A stretch of DNA of 64,000 nucleotides from Deltaproteobacteria bacterium (GTDB lineage Bacteria; Myxococcota_A; UBA9160; UBA4427): assembly GCA_019310385.1 (NCBI GenBank), contig JAFDEK010000014.1, forward strand, positions 1 to 64,000. Direction: 5' to 3'. The position numbers were made by a program, and so were the translations under genes. This document shows positions 40,908-48,197 of the stretch, piece by piece; position 1 is the first letter of the stretch, and the number at the start of each line of letters is the position of its first letter. A model generated the notes under the pieces. It worked only from the letters and a program-made list of their open reading frames with translations. It was not told the origin of the DNA and searched no databases.

Positions 40908-40973
40908 GTCGGGAGCCCAGAAGCGGGTGGCGGGGGAGTCATGCTGAGGTCATCCTGAGGATATGGTGAGGTC

Positions 40974-41765
40974 ATGGTGACAGAGATGGCCCCGGCCGCC
41001 GCCGGCCTGCCCGTGCGCGCCCTGCTCTTCGACCTCTTCGACACCCTCGTCGATCTCTACATGGAGAAGCTGCCCCACTTCCGGCACCGCGGCCTCGCGT
41101 TGCCCGCCTCGGCCCGGGCCATTCACGCGGCGCTGCCCACCCGGGCGGGTATCGACTTCGACACCTTCGCGAGGGCTCTGGGCCAATTGGATGCCCAGTT
41201 CCTGGTGTCGCACTACAAGAAGGACATCGAGCTCCCCAGCGTGCAGCGCTTCTCCACCCTGAGCGCGCGCCTCGGCCTCCCCGACGAGGGGCTTCCCGAG
41301 ATCCTGGCGCAGGTCCACATGGATCTTCTGCGCGAGGAGGTGGCGATGCCACTGCACCACCTGGAGCTGCTGGCCACGCTGGGGCGGCGGGTGCGAATCG
41401 GCGTGTGCTCCAACTTCAGTCACTCGCGCGCCGCCACGGGGATTCTCGAGGACTACGGTCTGGACGACCACCTGGCGGCCGTCGTGGTCTCCGAGGACAT
41501 CGGCCTGCGCAAGCCACGCGGCGAGATCTTCCTGGCCGCCCTGGAGGCGCTCGGCGTTGGCCCCGAGGAAACCCTCCACGTCGGAGACAACCTCGCCGCC
41601 GATGTGACCGGCGCCGCGGCGCTGGGCATTCGCACTGTCTGGGTCACGCGCCGGGTCAGCGATCCCGAGGAGCTGCTCACGCGGCACGCGGGCCCCAGAC
41701 CCGACTATCGGATTGCGGATCTGAACGAGCTTCCGGGGATCCTCGATGAGGTCGGCACGGCGTGA
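40974..41765 (+). CDS. HAD-superfamily hydrolase, DxF variant
   Basis: The 263 aa protein has the HAD subfamily-IA layout. Motif I is 'LLFDLFDTLVD', where the residue two after the nucleophile is Phe rather than the acid/base Asp. Motif II Ser is in 'IGVCSNFSHS', motif III Lys in 'LRKPRGEIFL', and motif IV 'HVGDNLAADVTGAAALGI' is intact. The D-x-F form is widespread in proteins annotated as REG-2-like or haloacid-dehalogenase-like, and makes plain phosphatase activity less certain. It overlaps the sulfur-carrier gene by four bases (GTGA), so the two are probably translated together. The substrate is unknown. Confidence 0.82.
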   Translation: MVTEMAPAAAGLPVRALLFDLFDTLVDLYMEKLPHFRHRGLALPASARAIHAALPTRAGIDFDTFARALGQLDAQFLVSHYKKDIELPSVQRFSTLSARLGLPDEGLPEILAQVHMDLLREEVAMPLHHLELLATLGRRVRIGVCSNFSHSRAATGILEDYGLDDHLAAVVVSEDIGLRKPRGEIFLAALEALGVGPEETLHVGDNLAADVTGAAALGIRTVWVTRRVSDPEELLTRHAGPRPDYRIADLNELPGILDEVGTA

Positions 41766-42040
41766 GGGTGCGCCTCTTCGCGGGGCTGCGCGCGATCGTG
41801 GGCCACGCGACGATCGAGGTCGAGCTGGCTCCGGGCGCAACCCTATCGGACTTGATCGATCGCCTGGCCGCGCTGCACCCCGACCTGGCCCCCGAGCTCT
41901 TCGACGAGGCCGGTGCGCTCTCCCGGCATATAAACCTCATCGTCGACGGCCGCAGCGCCGCACATCTTCCCCAGCATCTAGCCACCCCCCTCACGACCCA
42001 AGAAGAAATCCACATCTTCCCCGCCGTCGCGGGCGGCTAG
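41762..42040 (+). CDS. MoaD/ThiS-like sulfur-carrier protein
   Basis: The 92 aa protein begins at a GTG overlapping the HAD gene's stop. It has the ubiquitin-like fold signature: 'MRVRLFAGLRAIVGHATIEVELAPGATLSDLIDRLAALHP' and 'HINLIVDGRSAAHL', and ends in 'EEIHIFPAVAGG'. The terminal Gly-Gly is adenylylated and thiocarboxylated in MoaD, which then donates sulfur to make molybdopterin. Its stop lies seven bases from the end of the convergent aldehyde:ferredoxin oxidoreductase gene, a tungstopterin enzyme. MoaD-like genes often sit beside such oxidoreductases and probably supply that enzyme's pterin dithiolene. Confidence 0.9.
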   Translation: MRVRLFAGLRAIVGHATIEVELAPGATLSDLIDRLAALHPDLAPELFDEAGALSRHINLIVDGRSAAHLPQHLATPLTTQEEIHIFPAVAGG

Positions 42041-42047
42041 CAGGCTG

Positions 42048-43871
42048 CTAGAGAAGGGCCAGCTCTTCCAGCTTCTCGTCGGGCACGACGCCGTCCTCCC
42101 AGCCGCGGGCTTCGTAGTACTCCTCGAGCATGAGCTCGAGCTCGCAAACGTGGCCCTTGGAGCCCGGCGCCGTGGAGGGCTCCCGGGTGTAGCGCTCGGG
42201 CAGGGTGTCGGAGCCGGGGCCGAAGCCCGCCAGGTTGTTGTAGTGGCGCTCGAGGTTGTAGACGCGCTCTCCGATTTCGAGCACGTCGTCGGCGCTGCAC
42301 TCGATCCCCAGGGCCGCGGCGTACTGTTGCGCGTACTCGTCGGCGCCCTCCGCGAAGGCGCTGAACTTGCATAGATCGAGACTGTCCGAGAAGGCGGCCA
42401 GATCCTGGAAGAGCTTCAACAGCGCCCCCTTTCCCTTCCACTCCAGGGGGTCCGCCTTGATGGGCAGAACGCCGAGCTCCGCTGCGGCCACATATCCGCG
42501 CAGGTGACAGCCGCCCCGGTTGCTGGTCGCGTAGCCGAGCCCCATCCCCTTCATGCCCCGGGGCTCGTAGGCGGCCACCGCCTGTCCCTTCGCCACCATG
42601 GCGATCTCGCTGTGGCCGAAGTGGGCGGCGGTCCGGGCGGTGCCCTCGGCGAGAACGTCGCCCATGCCCTTGCGCAGGGCGATCTGCTCGATCAAGGCGA
42701 TCATCTGCCCGTGGTCGCCCCACTCGAGGGAGCCTTCCTCCTTGCCGTTCAGGTATCCCTTCTGGGAGGCCTCCATGAAGGCGGAGAAGACGCCGCCGAG
42801 CTCGATGGGATCGAGGCCGTAGTCGTTGCACTGGTCGATCATCTTCGCGATGGAGGCGATGTCGTCGTTGCCGCAGTTGGCGCCCAGGGACCACGCCGGC
42901 TCGTACTCGACACTCTCCATTCGGAGCCCCGCATGCGGCCCCTCGGTGATCTCGACCTCCTTCTTGCAGGCCACGGGACAGGCATGGCAGGTGGGATCGT
43001 TCACGAGGATCTTCTCCTGCACGTACTCGCCGCTGATCCGCTCGGCCCGCTCTCCGAAAGTCGTCTCCTGGCTGTTGCGCGTGCCCAGGGCGCCGATGCT
43101 GTTCACGATGTTCATGAGCACATTGGTGCCGTACACGGACAGACCGCCCTTCTTGGGGCTGGTCACAGTGGACTCGTCCCGAATCGCCGCGAGAGCGACC
43201 CGGCGGGCTTCCCTCCAGGCCTCGGTGTCCGGCACCTGGCTCTTTTGTGGCCCTGCCTTGATGACGATGGCCTTGAGCTTCTTGCTCCCGCCGACAGCTC
43301 CGGTGCCGCCGCGACCGAAGGCACGGTCGTCCTCGTTGATCCAGGCCGAGTACAGAACCTGCTTCTCCCCCGCGACACCGATGGTGCAGACCGAGAGATG
43401 CCTGGCGCCGTAGCGCTCGCGGAAGAAGTCGACGGTCTCGTGCACGTTCTTGCCCCACACCTCCGAAGCGTCGCGCAGGGACACCGCACCGTCCTCGACA
43501 TAGGCGTAGACGGGCTGCTCGCTGCGCCCATCGAAGACCAGACCGTCCAGGCCGGCCCAGCGCAGACGGGCGGCGCTCCATCCTCCCTGGTGGCTGTCGG
43601 TGATGGTTCCGGTGAGCGGCGACTTGGTGACGGCCGCCCAGCGACCACTCATGTTGACCTCGCTGCCGCTGAGCGGGCCGTTCATGAAGCAGAGGAGGTT
43701 CTCGGGTGAAAGAGGGTCGACATCGGCGCCTCGTTCGAAGACATAGCGCACCCCGAGTCCGCGACCGCCGACGTACTTGCGCACCCATTCTTTCGGCGCG
43801 GCGCGCAGCTCGACGCTGCGTCGGGAGAGATCGATGTGAGCAATGTGCGAACCGAACTCGTCGAGCTTCAT
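42048..43871 (-). CDS. aldehyde:ferredoxin oxidoreductase (tungsten) family protein
   Basis: The 607 aa protein is collinear with AOR-family enzymes, which use tungsto-bispterin and a 4Fe-4S cluster to oxidise aldehydes or reduce acids with ferredoxin. The N-terminal domain has 'YVGGRGLGVRYVFERGADVDPLSPENLLCFMNGPLSGSEVNMSGRWAAVTKSPLTG'; domain 2 has 'GRGGTGAVGGSKKLKAIVIK'. The cluster cysteines are in 'CHACPVAC' with the fourth in 'DSLDLCKFSAF'. Pterin-binding 'EYEPAWSLGANCGNDD' and 'DPIELGGVFSAFMEASQKG' are present. The exact substrate is undefined; the closest named groups include AOR and related benzoyl-CoA-type or acid reductases. It implies anaerobic or low-potential chemistry in an organism that also has NQR. 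Confidence 0.93.
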   Translation of the reverse strand: MKLDEFGSHIAHIDLSRRSVELRAAPKEWVRKYVGGRGLGVRYVFERGADVDPLSPENLLCFMNGPLSGSEVNMSGRWAAVTKSPLTGTITDSHQGGWSAARLRWAGLDGLVFDGRSEQPVYAYVEDGAVSLRDASEVWGKNVHETVDFFRERYGARHLSVCTIGVAGEKQVLYSAWINEDDRAFGRGGTGAVGGSKKLKAIVIKAGPQKSQVPDTEAWREARRVALAAIRDESTVTSPKKGGLSVYGTNVLMNIVNSIGALGTRNSQETTFGERAERISGEYVQEKILVNDPTCHACPVACKKEVEITEGPHAGLRMESVEYEPAWSLGANCGNDDIASIAKMIDQCNDYGLDPIELGGVFSAFMEASQKGYLNGKEEGSLEWGDHGQMIALIEQIALRKGMGDVLAEGTARTAAHFGHSEIAMVAKGQAVAAYEPRGMKGMGLGYATSNRGGCHLRGYVAAAELGVLPIKADPLEWKGKGALLKLFQDLAAFSDSLDLCKFSAFAEGADEYAQQYAAALGIECSADDVLEIGERVYNLERHYNNLAGFGPGSDTLPERYTREPSTAPGSKGHVCELELMLEEYYEARGWEDGVVPDEKLEELALL

Positions 43872-44001
43872 GCGGGCCTCCTCCTCACGGCTCCTTCATG
43901 GCCATGGCTCCGAGTATAGGCTCGCGAACGCGGCGTGGGAGACTGCCGCACGAAGGCTCCTGGCCGCGCGGCCGTGCGGGTTCTCGGAGCAGAGGAGGCG
44001 C

Positions 44002-44559
44002 TCAGCTGGGAGGCTGTGGCGGAGGGCCCATGGATTGGAGCACGAAGTGATACATCAGCAGGCAGACGTAGAGCACGAAGGAGCCCCACAGGCCGATGCG
44101 GGCGATGCGGAAGTTCTTGTGAGCCATGAGAATCAGCAACCAAAGCCCCACCACGAGACACTTCTGGAAGAGGAAGAGGAGGTCGCTGGTCTTGATGAGC
44201 TGGTCCATGAGGGGGTTGCCCTCGGCGCCGCCCATCTGAAGCCAACGCAGGGTGAAGAAGGCGTCGAGGATGTTGAGGATGAAGATCCCCAGGAGCAGAG
44301 CGACGTCCCGCTTGCGAAAGACGTCGACGTAGGTGTCCTGGGTCTCGCCCTGGCGCCGCCCGGTGCGGCGACGACGATGGAAGAGGGAATCCCAGCCTCG
44401 GGTGGGCTGGCCGCGGCGGTCACCCTCCTCTCGGCGCTCCCACTTGGTCGAGTTCGGCTTCGTGGAAGGTCGAAGCAGGGTCAGATTTCCCAGTGACACC
44501 GGGGGGCACTCGTTCTCGCCTTCCTGGTCTCTTCGATCAGAGCCCAAGGCTCCCTCCAT
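44002..44559 (-). CDS. DUF5658 small membrane protein
   Basis: The 185 aa protein has an Arg-rich cytoplasmic N-terminus ('KWERREEGDRRG...HRRRRTGRRQGETQDTYVDVF') followed by three membrane helices. 'DVALLLGIFILNILDAFFTLRWLQMGGAEGNPLMDQLI' in helix 1 and the following loop is the DUF5658 signature, with its conserved L-D-A-x-F-T-L. The basic, Arg-Arg-repeated N-terminus with 'Y-V-D' before the first helix is also usual for that family. The function is not known. The start at 44559 is uncertain because the first 40 residues are poorly conserved. It stands alone. Confidence 0.78.
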   Translation of the reverse strand: MEGALGSDRRDQEGENECPPVSLGNLTLLRPSTKPNSTKWERREEGDRRGQPTRGWDSLFHRRRRTGRRQGETQDTYVDVFRKRDVALLLGIFILNILDAFFTLRWLQMGGAEGNPLMDQLIKTSDLLFLFQKCLVVGLWLLILMAHKNFRIARIGLWGSFVLYVCLLMYHFVLQSMGPPPQPPS

Positions 44560-44849
44560 CTGTCGCTACTGCTTCGGTCGCTCACTGCATCGGATCAGCC
44601 GCTACGAGTCTCCGCCGCCGGGAGCTGACGCACCGCTTCGCCGACTTATCGGCCCGACGTGCGTCTCACGCGAGACGAAGGTCCGACTTTTCGGGATCGG
44701 GCAGGGGGCCTGCGTATCACCTGGGGTAGTGGATCGGACATTCGCGCTGGAAAGCTCGGGCTCCCTCTGCCTGCGCGCTGCCCATCCGATCGCACTGGAT
44801 GGGGCACAGCCCTATTGGACCGACGCCGGGGCGCGCACAGCGGCACGCT
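44560..44849. other. intergenic region with no recognisable gene
   Basis: These 290 bases lie between the start of the minus-strand DUF5658 gene and the end of the minus-strand permease gene. Short ORFs on both strands have no recognisable motif. The only structured feature is the 17-bp repeat that begins at its right edge. Confidence 0.4.
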
Positions 44850-44883
44850 TGTTTCAGCCAGGCGCCTGTTTCAGCCAGGCGCC
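44850..44883. repeat. 17-bp direct duplication across the permease stop
   Basis: 'TGTTTCAGCCAGGCGCC' occurs twice without change (44850-44866 and 44867-44883). The permease's TGA (44854-44856, minus strand) lies in the distal copy and arises because the 17-base duplication shifts the frame ('...AWLKQAPG' then stop). Confidence 0.95.
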
Positions 44884-45630
44884 GATCAAGGCCACGAGCA
44901 CGAGGCCGAAGATGACGCGGCGAAGAGTCTCATGCCCGGTCGAGACCGCAAAGCGCACCGCCAGGCGTGCCCCGGTGACGGATCCCGCCGCGAGCACGAG
45001 GCCGGGTAGCCAGACGATCTGATCGGCCGCGATGAAGACCAGGAGCGAGGTGCCGGTGAAGGCCGCCACCATCACGACCTTGAGCGCGTTGGCGCGCACG
45101 AGGTCGAAACGCAGCAGGCCAGAGAAGCTCGCGAGCAGAAAAATTCCCACACCCGCCTGCAAGAAGCCGCCCCAGAAGCCCGCACCGAAGAGTGCGAGGG
45201 CGGCGATCGGCCGTTCCCGGATTCCGAGAGTCGGGGTTCCCTCCGCGGGCGCCAGGACCTGCGGCTTCCACACGAGGGTGAGAGCGATGAGGGCGAGTCC
45301 GGCGAGAAGGACCGGCTCGAAGACGGCAGCGGGAAGCCGTGAGGCCGCGACGGCACCGGCCACGGCTCCGGCGAGGGCCAGCGGGAGCAACGAGGCGGCG
45401 GCGCGCCGATCGAGCTGGCCACGGCGGTCGAAGGCCTCTCCTCCGACCAGGGAATGAAGAAAGACACCGACCCGGTTCGTCGCGTTGGCGTGCTGGGCAG
45501 GAAGGCCCAGGAGCATGAGCACCGGGACGGTGAGCAGGGATCCGCCCCCCGCAAGCGTGTTGACGAAGCCCGCAAGCAGGCCGGCGGCGAGCAGCAGGGG
45601 GACCTGCCAGAAGCCTTCGAAGCCCGTCAA
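44854..45630 (-). CDS. TSUP (TauE/SafE) family permease
   Basis: The 258 aa protein has about eight helices and should export or import a small sulfur-containing or organic anion such as sulfite, sulfoacetate or a thiol-derived compound. 'GLLAGFVNTLAGGGSLLTVPVLMLLGLPAQHANATNRVGVF' near the N-terminus is the family's conserved first half-repeat. A second copy is 'FGAGFWGGFLQAGVGIFLLASFSGLLRFDLVRANALKVVMV'. The start is a TTG at 45630 overlapping the apaG stop (TTGA), so the genes are likely co-translated. Its C-terminus is set by the 17-bp duplication. Confidence 0.9.
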   Translation of the reverse strand: MTGFEGFWQVPLLLAAGLLAGFVNTLAGGGSLLTVPVLMLLGLPAQHANATNRVGVFLHSLVGGEAFDRRGQLDRRAAASLLPLALAGAVAGAVAASRLPAAVFEPVLLAGLALIALTLVWKPQVLAPAEGTPTLGIRERPIAALALFGAGFWGGFLQAGVGIFLLASFSGLLRFDLVRANALKVVMVAAFTGTSLLVFIAADQIVWLPGLVLAAGSVTGARLAVRFAVSTGHETLRRVIFGLVLVALIGAWLKQAPG

Positions 45631-46037
45631 TGGATTGCGTGAGGCTGGCTCAGTTGAAACATGCGAATCTCGGCGTCGAAGCTGGTTCCGTCGCCACGGG
45701 TCATCTGGTAGGTCCCCGCCATGGAGCCGAAGGGCGTGGTGAGAGGGCAGCCCGAGGTGTACTCGAAGGACTGGCCGGGAGCGAGGGTGGGCTGCTCGCC
45801 CACGACTCCGGGGCCGTGCACCTCCTCGGTCTTCCCGGTGGCGTCGATGATGAGCCAGCGCCGGCTCAGTAGCTGCACCTGCTCCGCGGATTCATTGGTG
45901 ATCGTGATGGTGTAGAGGAAGAACCACTGGGACAGGGACGGCGCCGACCGCTCTGGTTCGTAGCGGGCGCACACCTTGACGCGGACGCCCTCGGTGATGG
46001 CCTCGGAGGTCGATACGGGCAGCTCGGCTTCGCTCAC
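45627..46037 (-). CDS. apaG: ApaG-family protein
   Basis: The 136 aa single-domain protein has the immunoglobulin-like ApaG fold. Matching stretches are 'VRVKVCARYEPERSAPSLSQWFFLYTITITNES', 'VQLLSRRWLIIDATGKTEEVHGPGVVGEQPTLAPGQSFEYTSGCPLTTPFGSMAGTYQM', the most conserved part of the family, and 'FDAEIRMFQL'. ApaG is linked to Co2+/Mg2+ handling and diadenosine-tetraphosphate metabolism, without a settled biochemical role. The start is a GTG at 46037, which overlaps the stop of an amidase remnant (GTGA). It overlaps the permease gene at its 3' end. Confidence 0.93.
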   Translation of the reverse strand: MSEAELPVSTSEAITEGVRVKVCARYEPERSAPSLSQWFFLYTITITNESAEQVQLLSRRWLIIDATGKTEEVHGPGVVGEQPTLAPGQSFEYTSGCPLTTPFGSMAGTYQMTRGDGTSFDAEIRMFQLSQPHAIH

Positions 46038-46201
46038 GCTGAAGATCCTAGCCTGGGTCGGCGCTCGAAGTAGCGCGTCACCAGATCACTGTCGTGGTCT
46101 GCGACGGGGTCGGAGAAGAAGCGGCAGCCGTTGGTGGTGCGGGTGCCCGCGTAGAGGTCGACGAGATCCTTGAGCAGGAAGGGAACGCCCTGGAAGGGAC
46201 C
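46034..46201 (-). pseudogene. internal remnant of an amidase-signature gene
   Basis: Read on the minus strand in one frame, the sequence gives 'GPFQGVPFLLKDL', 'YAGTRTTNGCRFF' and 'ADHDSDLVTRY'. This is the region around the first catalytic Lys of amidase-signature enzymes ('GPL-x-GVPFLLKD'), as in 6-aminohexanoate-cyclic-dimer hydrolase and GatA relatives. About 50 codons are recognisable. Upstream the homology stops at a 'GGCCGGCAAGCCGGCC' inverted repeat. Downstream the frame ends in a TGA overlapping apaG's start, with no Ser-cis-Ser-Lys core. It is a truncated relic, too short for the ORF track in this frame. Confidence 0.75.
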
Positions 46202-46328
46202 GGCCGGCAAGCCGGCCGCTACACCTGCTGGTCCTCACCAGAGAATGCCCCGCGGGTGATCGAGCGGGGAACACCGTCGGACTGCGCCGGGTCTGACCGT
46301 GTGGGCGAGGAGGAATCCGCTCGCCCAG

Positions 46329-46346
46329 CGCACAAATATTCGTGCG
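46329..46346. promoter_or_regulatory. inverted repeat in the gspC upstream region
   Basis: 'CGCAC-AAATATTC-GTGCG' has 5-bp arms around an AT-rich centre, about 100 bases before the gspC start. It stands out in otherwise GC-rich sequence and could be an operator. There is no other support. Confidence 0.35.
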
Positions 46347-46445
46347 TAAAGGCGGTACGCCCGACTACTCTATCGAGAGGGGCGATCGGCGGGCTACTTG
46401 TGTGTGCATATGGCCCCGCCCCGTCCCCCCGGAGGACATCAGGAG

Positions 46446-47342
46446 ATGCGCGGCGTACTCATACGCCTCACGAACGTGGCGCTGTTCACGCTGGCGTGTT
46501 GGCTCGTCTCGCTGGTGTTCAACGAGATTCTCGCCGAGCGGCTGCGGCCTCATGGCATCTCCGCCCAGGCGGGCGCGGCCTACGTTCCCGAGAGCGCGCC
46601 TCAATGGGACGAGCGCAAGGTCATCATCGATCGCAACCTCTTCGGCGCGAAAGTGGCTCACGAGCCGTCTCCCGTGCCGGTAGTCGAAGTGTCGGAGGAG
46701 GTCGAGGAGACGAAGCTCCCCCTCGAGCTCCTGGGAACCCTGTGGTCGTCGGACTCGCAGCTTTCGACGGCTGCGATCCGCGACACCAGCAGTCGCGTCG
46801 ACCAGGTGCTCGCCGTTGGGGAGACCCTCGAGGAGCGTGACCAGGTGACGGTGGCCGCCATCGAACGGGGCCGTGTGATCCTCCAGAACGGCTCGCGCCG
46901 GGAAGAGCTGCTCCTCGCCGAGGCCGGTGAGACCGTGGGAGGCAGGCCGCTCCCGGGTGAAGCCACGAACAGCGTGAGTCAGAAAGTGAGTCGCGCGCGT
47001 TCGTCGCGTTCTTCGCGCGCTCCGTCCTATCCGGTCGCGAAGGCGGGAAGCTCGAGCCCTTCGCGATCCCCGGTGGCGCGCACGGAAAGAAGCACGCGTT
47101 CGAGTCGAGGGGCCGACAGGGAATTGTCACCTTCACAGGCTTCCAGGGGACGCCGGCAGGCGCGAACAGAGAAGCAGCGGACGGCCAGATTGAACCATCG
47201 CCTCTCGACGCAGGAGATGGGGACCTCGAAGGCGAGCAAGGAAGAGCAGCTGGAGGTCCAGCGGGTCCTGAAGTCGTTGATCGAATCCGGCGCAGACCCC
47301 GACGAGATCAGCGCGCGCATGAACGAGATGGAGCGCGAATAG
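46446..47342 (+). CDS. GspC-like type II secretion protein
   Basis: The 298 aa protein starts at the ATG at 46446, with GGAGG (46431-46435) ten bases upstream; the track start at 46398 has no such site. The architecture is that of GspC: a short cytoplasmic N-terminus, one helix ('LTNVALFTLACWLVSLVFNEIL') and a periplasmic homology region 'KVIIDRNLFGAK...LPLELLGTLWSSDSQLSTAAIRDTSSRVDQVLAVGETL...VTVAAIERGRVILQNGSRREELLL', which in GspC contacts the secretin GspD. In place of a PDZ domain it has a long Ser/Arg-rich low-complexity stretch and a short helical C-terminus ('EEQLEVQRVLKSLIESGADPDEISARMNEME'). No other gsp genes are adjacent. Confidence 0.8.
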   Translation: MRGVLIRLTNVALFTLACWLVSLVFNEILAERLRPHGISAQAGAAYVPESAPQWDERKVIIDRNLFGAKVAHEPSPVPVVEVSEEVEETKLPLELLGTLWSSDSQLSTAAIRDTSSRVDQVLAVGETLEERDQVTVAAIERGRVILQNGSRREELLLAEAGETVGGRPLPGEATNSVSQKVSRARSSRSSRAPSYPVAKAGSSSPSRSPVARTERSTRSSRGADRELSPSQASRGRRQARTEKQRTARLNHRLSTQEMGTSKASKEEQLEVQRVLKSLIESGADPDEISARMNEMERE

Positions 47343-47433
47343 CGCAACAGGAACAGGGCGAACAAGGCCAGCGCAAGAACGAGTCGTGAAGACGACTTCG
47401 CCCCACGCTTTCGCCGGCGGCTCGAGGTGCAGA

Positions 47434-48075
47434 TCAGGCGGGTGACCTTTCGAGGGCCCGCTCGAGTAATCGCCCCTCCTCGGGCGGGAAATCCATGGAC
47501 AGGGCCTCGCGGCATCCGGCCTCCGACATCAGGCGCAGGGTCTTGCGCAGGACCTCCACCATCTTCTCGTCCGCGAGGCGGCTGGCCAGGCTGCTGAACT
47601 GGGTCTCGAGAAAGACGAGGCAGAGGGCATCCTCGAAGGTCTGCACCTCGGGGTCGCGCCGCAGGCCCTGCTTGCGGATCACGCCTCGCACCCGCGCGAT
47701 GGTGTCGCTCTCGTAGCCCAGCTCTGCGAGGAGGCACGCCGTCACTTCGGCATGGTGATCCTGCAGGGCCTTGCGCCAGCGCAGGTAGCCCTCTCGTCCG
47801 TCCGGGTACTCGCCGCGCTCGACCGCCCAGCGCTCTACATGGTGTGCCCGCCCGGCCAGCCGCAGGGCTTCGCTCGCCGAGGGTCTCAGCCGCTGGATCC
47901 ACTCGCTGACGAGCTGCGCGTGCAGGAGCTCCTTGGGCCCATCCTCGCCTCGCACGGTGACCCGATTGGGGTCTCCGGCGTTTACGGCATCGATGGCTGC
48001 AATGGCCTTCTCGAAGCGTTCCAGGTCGGGGATTCCAGACGGACCGACACGGTCGGTCTCCTCTCGTGAGTCCAA
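47434..48075 (-). CDS. DUF4202 family protein
   Basis: A TTG at 48075 preceded by GGAGGG gives 213 aa; the track ORF to 48399 adds unrelated residues. The sequence follows the DUF4202 pattern closely: 'FEKAIAAIDAVNAGDP', 'GPKELLHAQLVSEWIQRLRPSASEALRLAGRAHHVERW', 'YPDGREGYLRWRKALQDHHAEVTACLLAELGY', 'VRGVIRKQGLRRDPEVQTFEDALCLVFLETQF' and 'DEKMVEVLRKTLRLMSEAG'. The His/Asp distribution (H-A-x-L, 'AHHVERW', 'DHHAE') resembles the helical HD-domain enzymes, so a metal-dependent hydrolase is possible. No function is established. It lies downstream of the sensor kinase on the same strand. Confidence 0.85.
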   Translation of the reverse strand: MDSREETDRVGPSGIPDLERFEKAIAAIDAVNAGDPNRVTVRGEDGPKELLHAQLVSEWIQRLRPSASEALRLAGRAHHVERWAVERGEYPDGREGYLRWRKALQDHHAEVTACLLAELGYESDTIARVRGVIRKQGLRRDPEVQTFEDALCLVFLETQFSSLASRLADEKMVEVLRKTLRLMSEAGCREALSMDFPPEEGRLLERALERSPA

Positions 48076-48197
48076 TGGCGGATCCCTCCGCGAGTCCGAG
48101 TGCGGGGTGGAGCATATCACGGCCCCGCGATCTCGAGCCGCAGCGCGTGAGAGCAGAGCGCGGGGAGCGGGCGCCGAGAAGGCTCGGTCCTGGCAGC

